A DNA stretch of 64,000 bases from JALOLV01 sp046295175 (GCA_046295175.1 JBKBNY010000003.1:124001-188000), one strand, 5' to 3'; shown: positions 11,701 through 23,943, counted from the first letter of the stretch. The notes: generated from the sequence alone by a model not told the origin. Program-made: numbers and translations.

Positions 11701-14700
11701 TTGAGGAATTGAAACTACTAACTACGGGCGAAAAAGTACTCACTAAACTCGATTTTAATCGTACCATTGAGGAATTGAAACGAAGCCTTAAACCAATGTT
11801 TCATTAAGATTTCGGAATATTTTAATCGTACCATTGAGGAATTGAAACCTGTACGCTTGCGAAAAAGGGATTATTGAGCCGTTATTTTAATCGTACCATT
11901 GAGGAATTGAAACTCGGCTGTTTCATCATTCAGCAATTATGGTGATGCATTTTAATCGTACCATTGAGGAATTGAAACTGGGCATTTTTGTACGAGTTTT
12001 TTTCCGATTGTTGATTTTAATCGTACCATTGAGGAATTGAAACGCGGATATCCTTGGGGATTGGTTCGCAATCAAAAAATTTTAATCGTACCATTGAGGA
12101 ATTGAAACTGTTCATGTGACCAATGAAATTGATTAAGAAATATGGATTTTAATCGTACCATTGAGGAATTGAAACCTGCGTATCGAAGGTTAATTATTTT
12201 TGTGAGTAATATTTTAATCGTACCATTGAGGAATTGAAACAAAGATTTTGACATGAACAAAGGTGAAGTTAAACCTAATTTTAATCGTACCATTGAGGAA
12301 TTGAAACGCGTCTCCGCCACCATCAAAACTAAACTCTGCGGTATTTTAATCGTACCATTGAGGAATTGAAACTTGCGGCTCTAAAAAACGGAACGCCTAT
12401 TCAGTCAAAATTTTAATCGTACCATTGAGGAATTGAAACATTATATATAGGTTTTGTTTCTGATACCCTCCAATATTTTAATCGTACCATTGAGGAATTG
12501 AAACATAAGATAAGATTTGAACCTCTCACAATGAAGTTAATTTTAATCGTACCATTGAGGAATTGAAACAAATTAAAACGCCCTCACGGCTGATTGTCGG
12601 AGGGCGATTTTAATCGTACCATTGAGGAATTGAAACGTGGAGGCATGTGAGTTATAAAAACATACTTTATAAAATTTTAATCGTACCATTGAGGAATTGA
12701 AACCAAAAAATCTCTCATAAATTTTTGGGCATTTCTTTCAATTTTAATCGTACCATTGAGGAATTGAAACGCTTTTACATGAATCATTTTACGGTTTCTG
12801 TTAATATTTTAATCGTACCATTGAGGAATTGAAACGAAGTCATTCTAATTCTTGCAAGAATTTTTGAAGCATATTTTAATCGTACCATTGAGGAATTGAA
12901 ACTCTCAATCCGTAAACGCACTTGGCTTGGCATTGGAATTTTAATCGTACCATTGAGGAATTGAAACTTTGTAATGAATGTGCAACTAAGTAAAGACTAT
13001 CTAATTTTAATCGTACCATTGAGGAATTGAAACATTTTGTGTTGAGCCAGTCGAGTTTTGGTTTGTTAAATTTTAATCGTACCATTGAGGAATTGAAACT
13101 TTTTTGTGAAATTCAACGCTCATGTCTGAGCAGTATTTTAATCGTACCATTGAGGAATTGAAACACATTTGATAATAAAATCTTCATTGTATTTATTTCA
13201 TATTTTAATCGTACCATTGAGGAATTGAAACGAACCTGCTTCATCAAAGTTGCGTGTTTGTTACGGTGATTTTAATCGTACCATTGAGGAATTGAAACTA
13301 ATGCGTTACCGGTGAAAGGCTGAACGTATCAAAATTTTAATCGTACCATTGAGGAATTGAAACATTGATGTGTCGTCTTCGTGTAGCTGATTGTAGGAAT
13401 TTTAATCGTACCATTGAGGAATTGAAACATCCTTGTAAGTGTGTTTTGTGTGATACACTGTCAGGATTTTAATCGTACCATTGAGGAATTGAAACGCTGT
13501 AGGCCATAGCTGATACCTTATCGAACTTCATATTTTAATCGTACCATTGAGGAATTGAAACTTTCGTGATAGCAGTGGTGTTGGCTGGTAAAGTTTTATT
13601 TTAATCGTACCATTGAGGAATTGAAACTCCTATTTGGGCTGGCTTGAAAAGCTCCGAAACGTTCATTTTAATCGTACCATTGAGGAATTGAAACTGGCAC
13701 AAATAACAATTCTGGATGGCAAATTTGAAGTATTTTAATCGTACCATTGAGGAATTGAAACTTTAGGTTGTGATAATTGATTCACGATTTTGTTCCTGAT
13801 TTTAATCGTACCATTGAGGAATTGAAACAGGTCGAGCTCGCGTAAGCTGGTGTTCCAAAACTCAATTTTAATCGTACCATTGAGGAATTGAAACAAAAGA
13901 AATGGCATGGCAAAGGCTCGAAAAAGATATGATTTTAATCGTACCATTGAGGAATTGAAACAAAATCACAGCTTGAAAGCAAAGCACGTACCGCCATTTT
14001 AATCGTACCATTGAGGAATTGAAACAAAAGGACATAAGAAAAGCCTCTTGCATAGCAAGAGATTTTAATCGTACCATTGAGGAATTGAAACTTGATGAAG
14101 ACTCGTCGTGACTTCTTGCTTGGTCTTGATTTTAATCGTACCATTGAGGAATTGAAACTTGCTAAGACCTGCTCAGGAAATTTTAGAGAAATAATTTTAA
14201 TCGTACCATTGAGGAATTGAAACCGCAAAAACGCCTTTGAATCCTTTTTCGTTAGTTCGGTATTTTAATCGTACCATTGAGGAATTGAAACTTTTCCTGT
14301 ATAGCCAAATATGAATTTCAGTAGTTTATTTTAATCGTACCATTGAGGAATTGAAACAAGTTTGCAAGGCTTTTTACAACCCTTAAAATTGTTATTTTAA
14401 TCGTACCATTGAGGAATTGAAACTTCCCAAACCTGCCTCTTTTTTAGGGTCTTCGTTGTATTTTAATCGTACCATTGAGGAATTGAAACTAAACTGACCT
14501 GTACGGTCATCACGTAGAGCGTACCATTTTAATCGTACCATTGAGGAATTGAAACTTCGTTGAAGTTGTTAAAAGCCGCAAACACCTCACCGAATTTTAA
14601 TCGTACCATTGAGGAATTGAAACTGATTCATTTAGGCGATGCACTTGCATTTTAAACAAGATTTTAATCGTACCATTGAGGAATTGAAACACTTTTGTTA

Positions 14701-17700
14701 TTTGCACAAGAATACCATTAATTATAATTTTAATCGTACCATTGAGGAATTGAAACTGTAGTTGTTTTTAGCGAGATAACTTACACTGAGGAATTTTAAT
14801 CGTACCATTGAGGAATTGAAACGAGAGCCAGCTTGGCATTGTGCGTGTTGTCTCGCCAGTTTTAATCGTACCATTGAGGAATTGAAACATTTGTTGATGC
14901 CGAACGTACCGCCGTTGGTAGATTATTTTAATCGTACCATTGAGGAATTGAAACATGAAAGGGTATTGGCTCGAAGAAACCTTTTTTGATTTTAATCGTA
15001 CCATTGAGGAATTGAAACAAACGTGCCGTTGTCTGTCTAAAATAATCAAAGGTTAATTTTAATCGTACCATTGAGGAATTGAAACTTTTAGGACTTGCCC
15101 ATACTGCGAACCGTTTGGTAATTTTAATCGTACCATTGAGGAATTGAAACTCGTTTCAAGTTGATACCGTTCGTAATACTTATGCAGAATTTTAATCGTA
15201 CCATTGAGGAATTGAAACACGCTTAGAAAATTTAGCGGCAGACAAAAAACCGACATTTTAATCGTACCATTGAGGAATTGAAACTTGACCCATCCACCAT
15301 TCGGCAGTCGTGGCAGAAGTATTTTAATCGTACCATTGAGGAATTGAAACTTCGGCAAGGAATTGGTTGTAACGGTTCGTGTCCGAGATTTTAATCGTAC
15401 CATTGAGGAATTGAAACGGGAGGAAACAAAAGACGAACTTTTGAGGATTTTTGATTTTAATCGTACCATTGAGGAATTGAAACATTGCAAATCCATGATT
15501 TTGAATATTAGTTTCATCCTTATTTTAATCGTACCATTGAGGAATTGAAACCCTAAAAAAACATCCTGCTTAACACTTTGATAATTGAATTTTAATCGTA
15601 CCATTGAGGAATTGAAACTCGAAATTCGCCTCAACTTCTTTGCCTCCGATGCTATTTTAATCGTACCATTGAGGAATTGAAACTAATGCAGATTTAGGCA
15701 CTATCAAAAGTCTGTCAGATTTTAATCGTACCATTGAGGAATTGAAACTAATGCAGATTTAGGCACTATCAAAAGTCTGTCAGATTTTAATCGTACCATT
15801 GAGGAATTGAAACAGAGAATGAAACGTTGAAAGCAGGGTAACCCCTGCTATTTTAATCGTACCATTGAGGAATTGAAACCTAAATGTAATAGTTAGCAGA
15901 ATCATCAGGAGTGATTTTAATCGTACCATTGAGGAATTGAAACTTTCTTTCACTATTTCTTGGTTTTTTCCAATCCAAGAATTTTAATCGTACCATTGAG
16001 GAATTGAAACCAGTTTTGCGAAACACAAACGAGACGTGTTGAGCAAATTTTAATCGTACCATTGAGGAATTGAAACTTGCACAGTCTTACAGGCTACAAT
16101 TTAACCGCGATATTTTAATCGTACCATTGAGGAATTGAAACAGTGTTCAGCAAATGCACGCCTCTTTCATTATCTTATTTTAATCGTACCATTGAGGAAT
16201 TGAAACTCGCCCTCAGCTTGAGAATCATTACCTTGAGCATATTTTAATCGTACCATTGAGGAATTGAAACAACCTTCACTATAGTATAACTGCCACCTTT
16301 TTGCCAATTTTAATCGTACCATTGAGGAATTGAAACCAACGGCATGAGGTTTTAATATTGCCGTTTTGGTGATTTTAATCGTACCATTGAGGAATTGAAA
16401 CATATACAAGCTGGCGACTTGACATTTGGAATTAGTAATTTTAATCGTACCATTGAGGAATTGAAACTAAGTAATTTCTCGAAAAGATTTAATGTGAGCC
16501 GACCATTTTAATCGTACCATTGAGGAATTGAAACTTCTTTTCTTTCGGTGTGCGTGAGCCGCTATTCAAAATTTTAATCGTACCATTGAGGAATTGAAAC
16601 ATAGATATATAATTACTTATATTTTCTTTATTAATACATTTTAATCGTACCATTGAGGAATTGAAACTGTTTTACGGGTCTTCCATCCTCATAAAACATA
16701 TTAATTTTAATCGTACCATTGAGGAATTGAAACCCCGTTCGTTAATCAATTCGCCCAAATCCGATGCTATTTTAATCGTACCATTGAGGAATTGAAACTA
16801 CGTAGAGCCTCACGGTACATTAGCCCCGATTCGTTATTTTAATCGTACCATTGAGGAATTGAAACCGCTCAATACCAAGACGAATGGTACGGTCGGTGAT
16901 ATTTTAATCGTACCATTGAGGAATTGAAACTCCTTTTGTACGGTGGTTGTTGGTCGTAGAAATTTATTTTAATCGTACCATTGAGGAATTGAAACAAAAT
17001 TGTTACTACCGCTATCAGTAGCGATACAATTATTTTAATCGTACCATTGAGGAATTGAAACGCAAATTTCTTCAAATTACCTTTTTTGTTCATAGATTTT
17101 AATCGTACCATTGAGGAATTGAAACAAAATATCCACCTCCCATTCCTGCTCAAAGCCTTGCATTTTAATCGTACCATTGAGGAATTGAAACATAGCATTA
17201 CTAACATTGATTTTAGAGTTAGATGCTCATTTTAATCGTACCATTGAGGAATTGAAACTCGAATTGTAGTGCTAATTATTTAACAATGTTTTTTAATTTT
17301 AATCGTACCATTGAGGAATTGAAACAAGCTTCATATCAGGGTATGAGCGAACACTAGCAATATTTTAATCGTACCATTGAGGAATTGAAACTTACAAACT
17401 GGACAGCCGCCACCCTGGCACGCATAGATTTTAATCGTACCATTGAGGAATTGAAACGCCGTTGCAAATTTCATATCTAACTCTAAAACGTTCATTTTAA
17501 TCGTACCATTGAGGAATTGAAACAGCCTTGTATATTGCTGTGGCCGATGTCGAATTGAGCATTTTAATCGTACCATTGAGGAATTGAAACTTCACAAAGC
17601 AACCAGTACAAAAATGGAAAAGTTTATTTTAATCGTACCATTGAGGAATTGAAACTCTGCAGATTGAGCAATTGGCTGAAAAAAACTCCAGAATTTTAAT

Positions 17701-20700
17701 CGTACCATTGAGGAATTGAAACCCCTTTGTTTGCCGTGTACTTCGGCAAATTCATCGGATTTTAATCGTACCATTGAGGAATTGAAACTCAAGTCAGTTA
17801 CCGCAATATTGGCCGCCGATGCCAGATTTTAATCGTACCATTGAGGAATTGAAACGTTGTTACTGTGTTTGATGTCAAATTGGTTGGTTTATTTTAATCG
17901 TACCATTGAGGAATTGAAACAAGGAGTACCGACGCTATAAATAACAACACGGCGGATTTTAATCGTACCATTGAGGAATTGAAACGTTAGTAGTTTTGAT
18001 GAAAGTTATTTAGCATTGTTAATTTTAATCGTACCATTGAGGAATTGAAACTTGGGTTGCTTTGGGCTTTGACGTTGCTTTAGATTTATTTTAATCGTAC
18101 CATTGAGGAATTGAAACTGAAAAGCGGTTCTCCCCCATTGTGATAGACGTCTATTTTAATCGTACCATTGAGGAATTGAAACAATCCTAAAGGATAATTC
18201 ATTGACGATTGAACTGATTTTAATCGTACCATTGAGGAATTGAAACATTTATTTCAGTCATAAGCAGATTGCGTTGATTATATTTTAATCGTACCATTGA
18301 GGAATTGAAACACTTTTTGAGTGGATAAAAAAAGTTCTTAGGTGATTATTTTAATCGTACCATTGAGGAATTGAAACATAAAAACCTCTTCTAAATAAGT
18401 TTTTGTGGTTTATTTTAATCGTACCATTGAGGAATTGAAACTTGGTTTAGGGGGCTGTACCTGATATTACCCGGATATTTTAATCGTACCATTGAGGAAT
18501 TGAAACTATTCTTCAGGAAATAATTTACCCTGCATGATGAGATTTTAATCGTACCATTGAGGAATTGAAACAGATTTATATGCAAACATTTCACCTCCAT
18601 AAAATTCAATTTTAATCGTACCATTGAGGAATTGAAACTAGTTTAGAGCGTATGATTAAGATACGTACTAACTCGCATTTTAATCGTACCATTGAGGAAT
18701 TGAAACTTTCTAAGGGCTTAACTAAATCTTTATTGCAGTAAATTTTAATCGTACCATTGAGGAATTGAAACATTGTCACTCCAGTTGTTGTGGTTGATAG
18801 TCCTACAATTTTAATCGTACCATTGAGGAATTGAAACAGATTTTCCCGTTCCTTTTCTTTTTAGACCGTACCATTTTAATCGTACCATTGAGGAATTGAA
18901 ACCAGGCAAACGATATGAGTTTAAACATTTGGACAGATTTTAATCGTACCATTGAGGAATTGAAACAAACACGACAACAAACAACCCTAAAACAGACCAC
19001 ATTTTAATCGTACCATTGAGGAATTGAAACAAAACATCCGACAAGAACAAAACTACGGGTGGCGGATTTTAATCGTACCATTGAGGAATTGAAACTCAAC
19101 AAATGCAGCTCCATCACCTTCAAATATGGCATTTTAATCGTACCATTGAGGAATTGAAACATTGCAAATCCATGATTTTGAATATTAGTTTCATCCTTAT
19201 TTTAATCGTACCATTGAGGAATTGAAACCGCATTTAATCTTGTCAAATGAACTCCGAGCGTTAATTTTAATCGTACCATTGAGGAATTGAAACAGATTAA
19301 CCACCTTAGCAAGCGGTTGCGTGATATAATTTTAATCGTACCATTGAGGAATTGAAACTTAAGTATATGAAAATTTGAAGTCTCCAGAATACTATTTTAA
19401 TCGTACCATTGAGGAATTGAAACGAAATTTATCTAATTCTGGCAAATTTTCTAAAAATATTTTAATCGTACCATTGAGGAATTGAAACAAATGGGTCATT
19501 GAGTGGTCTAATTATACCGACATAATTTTAATCGTACCATTGAGGAATTGAAACACAACTGCCGTAATAATCTCGGTAGAACCCAAAACCATTTTAATCG
19601 TACCATTGAGGAATTGAAACATAGAATAAAAGTATAGTAAGCAATTTTGATGAATATTTTAATCGTACCATTGAGGAATTGAAACTTTATAAAACTGATT
19701 GAATATTGGTATGCTTTTTTTAATTTTAATCGTACCATTGAGGAATTGAAACTTGGCAGTTACGTTCAGCAATTGTTGTATTGGGTTCGATTTTAATCGT
19801 ACCATTGAGGAATTGAAACCATATTTTGGGCGTTTGCTCGAAAATACACAATGATTTTAATCGTACCATTGAGGAATTGAAACTAAAATCCGAGGGTCAC
19901 TTGCGAAACACCTTTGTTGATTTTAATCGTACCATTGAGGAATTGAAACCGAGGTCCAAAACTCTTTACGATTGGGTCTTACTGATTTTAATCGTACCAT
20001 TGAGGAATTGAAACTTCGAAAGAGGGGGAAAGGTATCTGAGCTCAATATATTTTAATCGTACCATTGAGGAATTGAAACACGACACAGCTACCATGCAAA
20101 TCAAAGCTGGACGTTATTTTAATCGTACCATTGAGGAATTGAAACATCGCAAAAGTTCGTATTTCTCCGAGTACAAGCCAATTTTAATCGTACCATTGAG
20201 GAATTGAAACTTGTCTTCGAGCTGCAAACAATCTTTGATAGGATTCATTTTAATCGTACCATTGAGGAATTGAAACTTTTGACACCAAACGGCAAGAGGT
20301 TACGAGTGAGAAATTTTAATCGTACCATTGAGGAATTGAAACTGTTGTTACTTCTTTTTTTGAGCCGTCGGGCTGTTTATTTTAATCGTACCATTGAGGA
20401 ATTGAAACATGGGAGTTGGACTGTTTTACGCATATCATTTGCAATTTTAATCGTACCATTGAGGAATTGAAACACTATCATAATACAAAATATTACGGCA
20501 ACCGTTCATTTTAATCGTACCATTGAGGAATTGAAACCAAAGAAAGAGATTCAGAAACGTTAAATATCAATTCATTTTAATCGTACCATTGAGGAATTGA
20601 AACATATTTACGCTTAATTATTTCGTAAGCATCGGAAGATTTTAATCGTACCATTGAGGAATTGAAACTCTTCCGACTGTTTTACAGTTTCAACCTTAGC

Positions 20701-21522
20701 ATATTTTAATCGTACCATTGAGGAATTGAAACGTCGTTAACACTAATATTTGTAGCTTCTTCACCAATTTTAATCGTACCATTGAGGAATTGAAACACTG
20801 ATACAACGGCAAGGTATTTCTCTAATCTTTGACATTTTAATCGTACCATTGAGGAATTGAAACTATTTATATTTCAACCGGTCAATAGCCTTGATTTTGT
20901 ATTTTAATCGTACCATTGAGGAATTGAAACATCACAATATCTGCTGGACTTGATAAGAACTTCATTTATTTTAATCGTACCATTGAGGAATTGAAACAAT
21001 GAATTCATGACTTTTTCTGAATTGCTTTATGCTATTTTAATCGTACCATTTAGGAATTGAAACTTTTCTATTCTAACCAATTTTGTTCTTATTGGTAATT
21101 TTAATCGTACCATTGAGGAATTGAAACAGGCGAATATGAAGGCATTATCAATGCCCGGAATGATTTTAATCGTACCATTGATGAATTGAAACTTTATTTC
21201 AAGTCGTCGAGATAGATTAACTACGCCTAATTTTAATCGTACCATTGAGGAATTGAAACACTGAGCAACAAACTGAGCTAAAAGAACTCAAAGAATTTTA
21301 ATCATACCATTGAGGAATTGAAACCTGAAAGGCTCGGTTTCGCACAATGGTTGTGCCTTGATTTTAATCGTACCATTGAGGAATTGAAACTTGTTACCCC
21401 CTGCCCCCTAAGAGGGGGTTTAGGTTATTTTAATCGTACCATTGAGGAATTGAAACAACCAACATCATAACAAAGGGTAATTCGCACCAACAATTTTAAT
21501 TGTACCATTGAGGAATTGAAAC
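2798..21522 (+). CRISPR. CRISPR array 1, type I-B, about 284 repeats of 30 bp
   Basis: The 30-bp repeat starts ATTTTAATCG and ends GAGGAATTGAAAC, the ending typical of I-B arrays; spacers are mostly 34-38 bp and the period is about 66 bp. The first repeat is 2,798-2,827 and the last 21,493-21,522. Copy number (~284, plausible range 280-288) comes from length divided by period, not a full count. Most copies are identical. One internal variant has CATCGAGG near 9,000. Four altered copies cluster at the far end: ATTTAGG near 21,050, TTGATGAATTG near 21,178, AATCATACC near 21,300 and AATTGTACC near 21,497. This marks the right end as the oldest. Several spacers are duplicated (see findings). Confidence 0.99.
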
Positions 21523-21666
21523 TTGGTTTTTTAGATAGTAGGAAAGTCGGGTGTGTATTTCTATAGAGGGAAGGTGAATAACCTTTAAATTGAACTAAAA
21601 TAAATCAAATTGAATGTTGAGAAGGGTGGCAAATCTTTAAGACATCTTTTGGACTTCATTTGTATC

Positions 21667-21861
21667 TTAAAAGTAGCGTTTTACATCTTCGTCTTTCAAG
21701 CCAGTGTACTGGCAAAACTCCGTAATTGATACTAATTGGTGTGAGTCTTTTTTGTAATGGTCTTTTATTCTTTTTAGGAGTTTTCGACCATATCGTTCGG
21801 TGCGTCCTGTGATACGCTGTACATCTTTTGGGTAGATGCACATTCGATTTACTTCAATCAT
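21667..21861 (-). CDS. Small hypothetical DNA-binding-like protein
   Basis: A 64-aa basic protein (MIEVNRMCIYPKDVQRITGR...) on the strand opposite to array 1. The segment YPKDVQRITGRTERYGRKLL resembles a helix-turn-helix, and the C-terminus (FCQYTGLKDEDVKRY) a second helical element. Very similar small proteins are common in Bacteroidota next to mobile DNA, but I know of no tested function. A second frame over the same bases (21,656-21,841) looks like a shadow. It ends ~145 bp beyond the last repeat and is not part of the cas operon. Confidence 0.6.
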   Translation of the reverse strand: MIEVNRMCIYPKDVQRITGRTERYGRKLLKRIKDHYKKDSHQLVSITEFCQYTGLKDEDVKRYF

Positions 21862-22061
21862 ACTTTGTTGATACTTTACCTTTACTTTACTGCTATAGTG
21901 TATTTTACGTCTGTAAATATAATGGGTTTATGCTTAAATCTCAATCTATAAACGTAATAACTACTCAAATATACTTTTCAATTTTGTCTTAAAAGTTCTC
22001 TTTTCGGAACAGATAACCTCTTGACTTTGGTTGTGAAAAATGCTGCTTCTACTTTCGAGCT

Positions 22062-22556
22062 ATGAAACGATTAATTATTCTTTTGGCTTGGCTCTTTTTG
22101 AGCATCACGGTTTCGGCTCAATGGTTTGAGGGAACTGTTGTAAAAGTGTTGGATGGCGATACATACGATGTTGAGCTGAATGGCTCTAAACTTCGTTGTA
22201 GGTTGATGAATGTGGATGCTCCCGAAAAAGACCAGTTCTATGGTGAGAATGTCAGGGCTTTCGTTGAAAATCTTGTCTTTGGGAGGATGGTTGAGGTGCA
22301 TTTGGTGGGGACTGATTTCTATAAACGGAAGGTGGTTGAAATCAGTTTGAATGGAGAACGGCTTGATAGTCTATTGGTTACGAAAGGGTTGGCGTGGAGA
22401 AATCCTTATTTCTGTACCAAGGCCTACTTAGAAAAACTTGAAATGGAGGCACGGGATTCTGGTCTGGGGCTGTGGTTCTGTAAAAACCCAACGGCTCCGT
22501 GGATTTGGAGGAATTATAGTAGAAAACAAAAACGGATTGTTAGTCAGTGTTTGTAG
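22062..22556 (+). CDS. Secreted thermonuclease (SNase-like)
   Basis: A 164-aa protein with a signal peptide (MKRLIILLAWLFLSITVSAQ, cut after AQ) followed by a staphylococcal-nuclease fold. GTVVKVLDGDTYDVEL carries the Asp pair for calcium, RCRLMNVDAPEKDQFYGENV gives the 'R..DAPE' signature, and the Arg-containing second half (LVTKGLAWRNPYF) is present. It should hydrolyse DNA or RNA in the periplasm or outside the cell. The next gene starts 3 bp after its stop, so the two are probably co-transcribed. SNase genes of this kind often accompany Bacteroidota accessory regions. Confidence 0.85.
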   Translation: MKRLIILLAWLFLSITVSAQWFEGTVVKVLDGDTYDVELNGSKLRCRLMNVDAPEKDQFYGENVRAFVENLVFGRMVEVHLVGTDFYKRKVVEISLNGERLDSLLVTKGLAWRNPYFCTKAYLEKLEMEARDSGLGLWFCKNPTAPWIWRNYSRKQKRIVSQCL

Positions 22557-22559
22557 GTT

Positions 22560-22955
22560 ATGGAATTGGTACTCAAAAGGATTTATCACAAAGATGGGGT
22601 GAATGGTAATATTTTCTTGGATAAAGAGAAGATTTGCTCGACCATCGAATTACCGTGGAGAAATAATCAGCGTCGGGTTTCGTGCATTCCAGAAGGGAGG
22701 TACTTGTTGCGGAAGCGGTATAGCAAAAGGTTTAAGTGGCACATACACATTACTGATGTTCCTGATAGGGATTTTATAATTATCCATCCGGCAAATGATG
22801 CCCTGAAAGAGCTACAAGGTTGTATTGCCCCTGTCTTGCAGCATACATCGGCAGGTAAAGGTATTAATTCTCGATTTGCTAACGAACGATTAGAAAAATT
22901 GGTTTTTGATGCTTTTGATGCTGGGGATGAGGTTTATTTGGTAATTACTTCTTAA
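22560..22955 (+). CDS. DUF5675 family protein
   Basis: A 131-aa protein beginning MELVLKRIYHKDGVNGNIFL. It keeps the family features I recall for DUF5675: a TIELPWRNNQR segment, CIPEGRYLL, and an IIHPAN...LQGCIAP stretch holding the conserved His and Cys, which resembles the His/Cys motif of L,D-transpeptidase-like folds. Function is unproven; the family is common in phage and mobile regions beside endolysin/holin-type genes. It follows the nuclease by 3 bp and precedes two small membrane proteins, so a lysis-like or cell-wall role is possible but is inference. Confidence 0.7.
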   Translation: MELVLKRIYHKDGVNGNIFLDKEKICSTIELPWRNNQRRVSCIPEGRYLLRKRYSKRFKWHIHITDVPDRDFIIIHPANDALKELQGCIAPVLQHTSAGKGINSRFANERLEKLVFDAFDAGDEVYLVITS

Positions 22956-22985
22956 AGATGTAGTGTTAATTAAAATCCAAATTTT

Positions 22986-23201
22986 ATGATAAAGCAGACT
23001 GTTGAAAGAATCAAGAAACCTACACCTAAGTTTTTTAGGGTGCTTAGAAATATCGGTTTGACATTGGTTAGTGTTAGTGGTGTAGTATTGGCTGCTCCAG
23101 TTGCTTTACCTGCGGGACTTGTATCTGTTGCAGGCTACCTTGCAGTAACTGGCGGAGTGATGGGAGCTATTAGCCAAATGACAGTTGAGGGAGGGGAATG
23201 A
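22986..23201 (+). CDS. Small membrane protein, unknown
   Basis: A 71-aa protein with a basic N-terminus (MIKQTVERIKKPTPKFFRVL) and one long Ala/Val/Gly-rich hydrophobic stretch at roughly residues 24-62 that could form one or two membrane helices. No family recognised. It sits 30 bp after the DUF5675 gene and before another small membrane protein, an arrangement seen with holin-like genes, but nothing in the sequence proves this. Confidence 0.6.
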   Translation: MIKQTVERIKKPTPKFFRVLRNIGLTLVSVSGVVLAAPVALPAGLVSVAGYLAVTGGVMGAISQMTVEGGE

Positions 23202-23256
23202 CTAATTAGTGAATGTGAGAATTAGTGAATAAAGGAAACTTACAAGAATTGGAGAA

Positions 23257-23454
23257 ATGGGAAATCATACGATAGATAGCGGTACGAAAGTAGGGACGAT
23301 TGGTGGAACTTTGGTGAGCTTTATGGCAAGCCTTAATCCTGCTGATTTGGCTAAGACAGCTATTCTTTCGATGGTGGGTGCGGCAGTAAGTTTCTTGACC
23401 TCCCTCATTTTAAAACAGCTAATCAAATGGCTAAAAAGTAAAGGTTTTTGGTAG
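23257..23454 (+). CDS. Small membrane protein, holin-like
   Basis: A 65-aa protein, MGNHTIDSGTKVGTIGGTL..., with a central hydrophobic stretch (residues ~13-55) and a basic C-terminus (KQLIKWLKSKGFW). A GGAGAA-type ribosome site lies just before the ATG (ggagaaATGG). It is the last gene of the 22.0-23.5 kb cluster and is followed by a clear terminator. The size, hydrophobicity and charged tail resemble phage holins; assignment is tentative. Confidence 0.6.
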   Translation: MGNHTIDSGTKVGTIGGTLVSFMASLNPADLAKTAILSMVGAAVSFLTSLILKQLIKWLKSKGFW

Positions 23455-23486
23455 TATATTGCTTACCATTGTTTGATGTAAAGTAA

Positions 23487-23518
23487 TAAAAGCGACTTCG
23501 TTTGAGGTCGCTTTTTTA
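23487..23518 (+). terminator. Rho-independent terminator
   Basis: AAAAGCGAC (23,488-23,496) pairs perfectly with GTCGCTTTT, followed by a run of T. It closes the cluster of nuclease, DUF5675 and small membrane genes. Confidence 0.85.
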
Positions 23519-23663
23519 GTCAATAATCAAAATTTTTACCTTAAAGCTGCTTCTAAATTCTATAAGTTTAAATTATAATTTTTATCTAAACAGCGAAACT
23601 ACCATCTTTAATAATTGCATTAAGTCTTTAGAGACACTAATAAATCAAATCCAAATTAATAGA

Positions 23664-23927
23664 ATTATCGGTCAAAACATCAAAAGACTTTGGATAGAGA
23701 GGGTTTATTCACAATAACAATTGGCTGATATGATGAATGTTACGACGGGAGCCGTCTCGCATTACGAAAACGGAGTGCGGGCGATTCCGATTGAAGAATT
23801 GATAAAACTTTCCAAATTCTTTCACATTGCGGTTGATGCTTTGGTGAAGTATGACCTCAATAAAATTGATACCAAAGGATTGATGAAAGTAGGGGAGAAC
23901 CGTTTACTTTTCCCGATTTTGATTTAA
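23664..23927 (+). pseudogene. XRE-family regulator interrupted by a stop codon
   Basis: Reading through one TAA at 23,715-23,717 gives a standard XRE helix-turn-helix: IIGQNIKRLWIERVYSQ, stop, then QLADMMNVTTGAVSHYENG and VRAIPIEELIKLSKFF. In this family the stop position is normally Glu or Gln (SQEQLA), so a single base change explains it. The frame is intact on both sides, so the stop may be recent. The start is unclear because no ATG precedes the helix-turn-helix in frame nearby. Internal initiation at 23,727 or 23,730 would lack helix 1 and part of helix 2 and probably not bind DNA. Confidence 0.65.
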
Positions 23928-23943
23928 GAAAACTCCAAAATAG

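Noticed and set aside
2718..21245. Dozens of open frames of 60-190 aa on both strands within array 1
   Set aside because: They repeat the same translated repeat (FQFLNGTIKI, FNSSMVRLK, FNRTIEELK) because the ~66-bp unit is often a multiple of three. They are artefacts of the CRISPR array.
22071..22301. Minus-strand frame inside the secreted nuclease gene
   Set aside because: Shadow of the thermonuclease frame.
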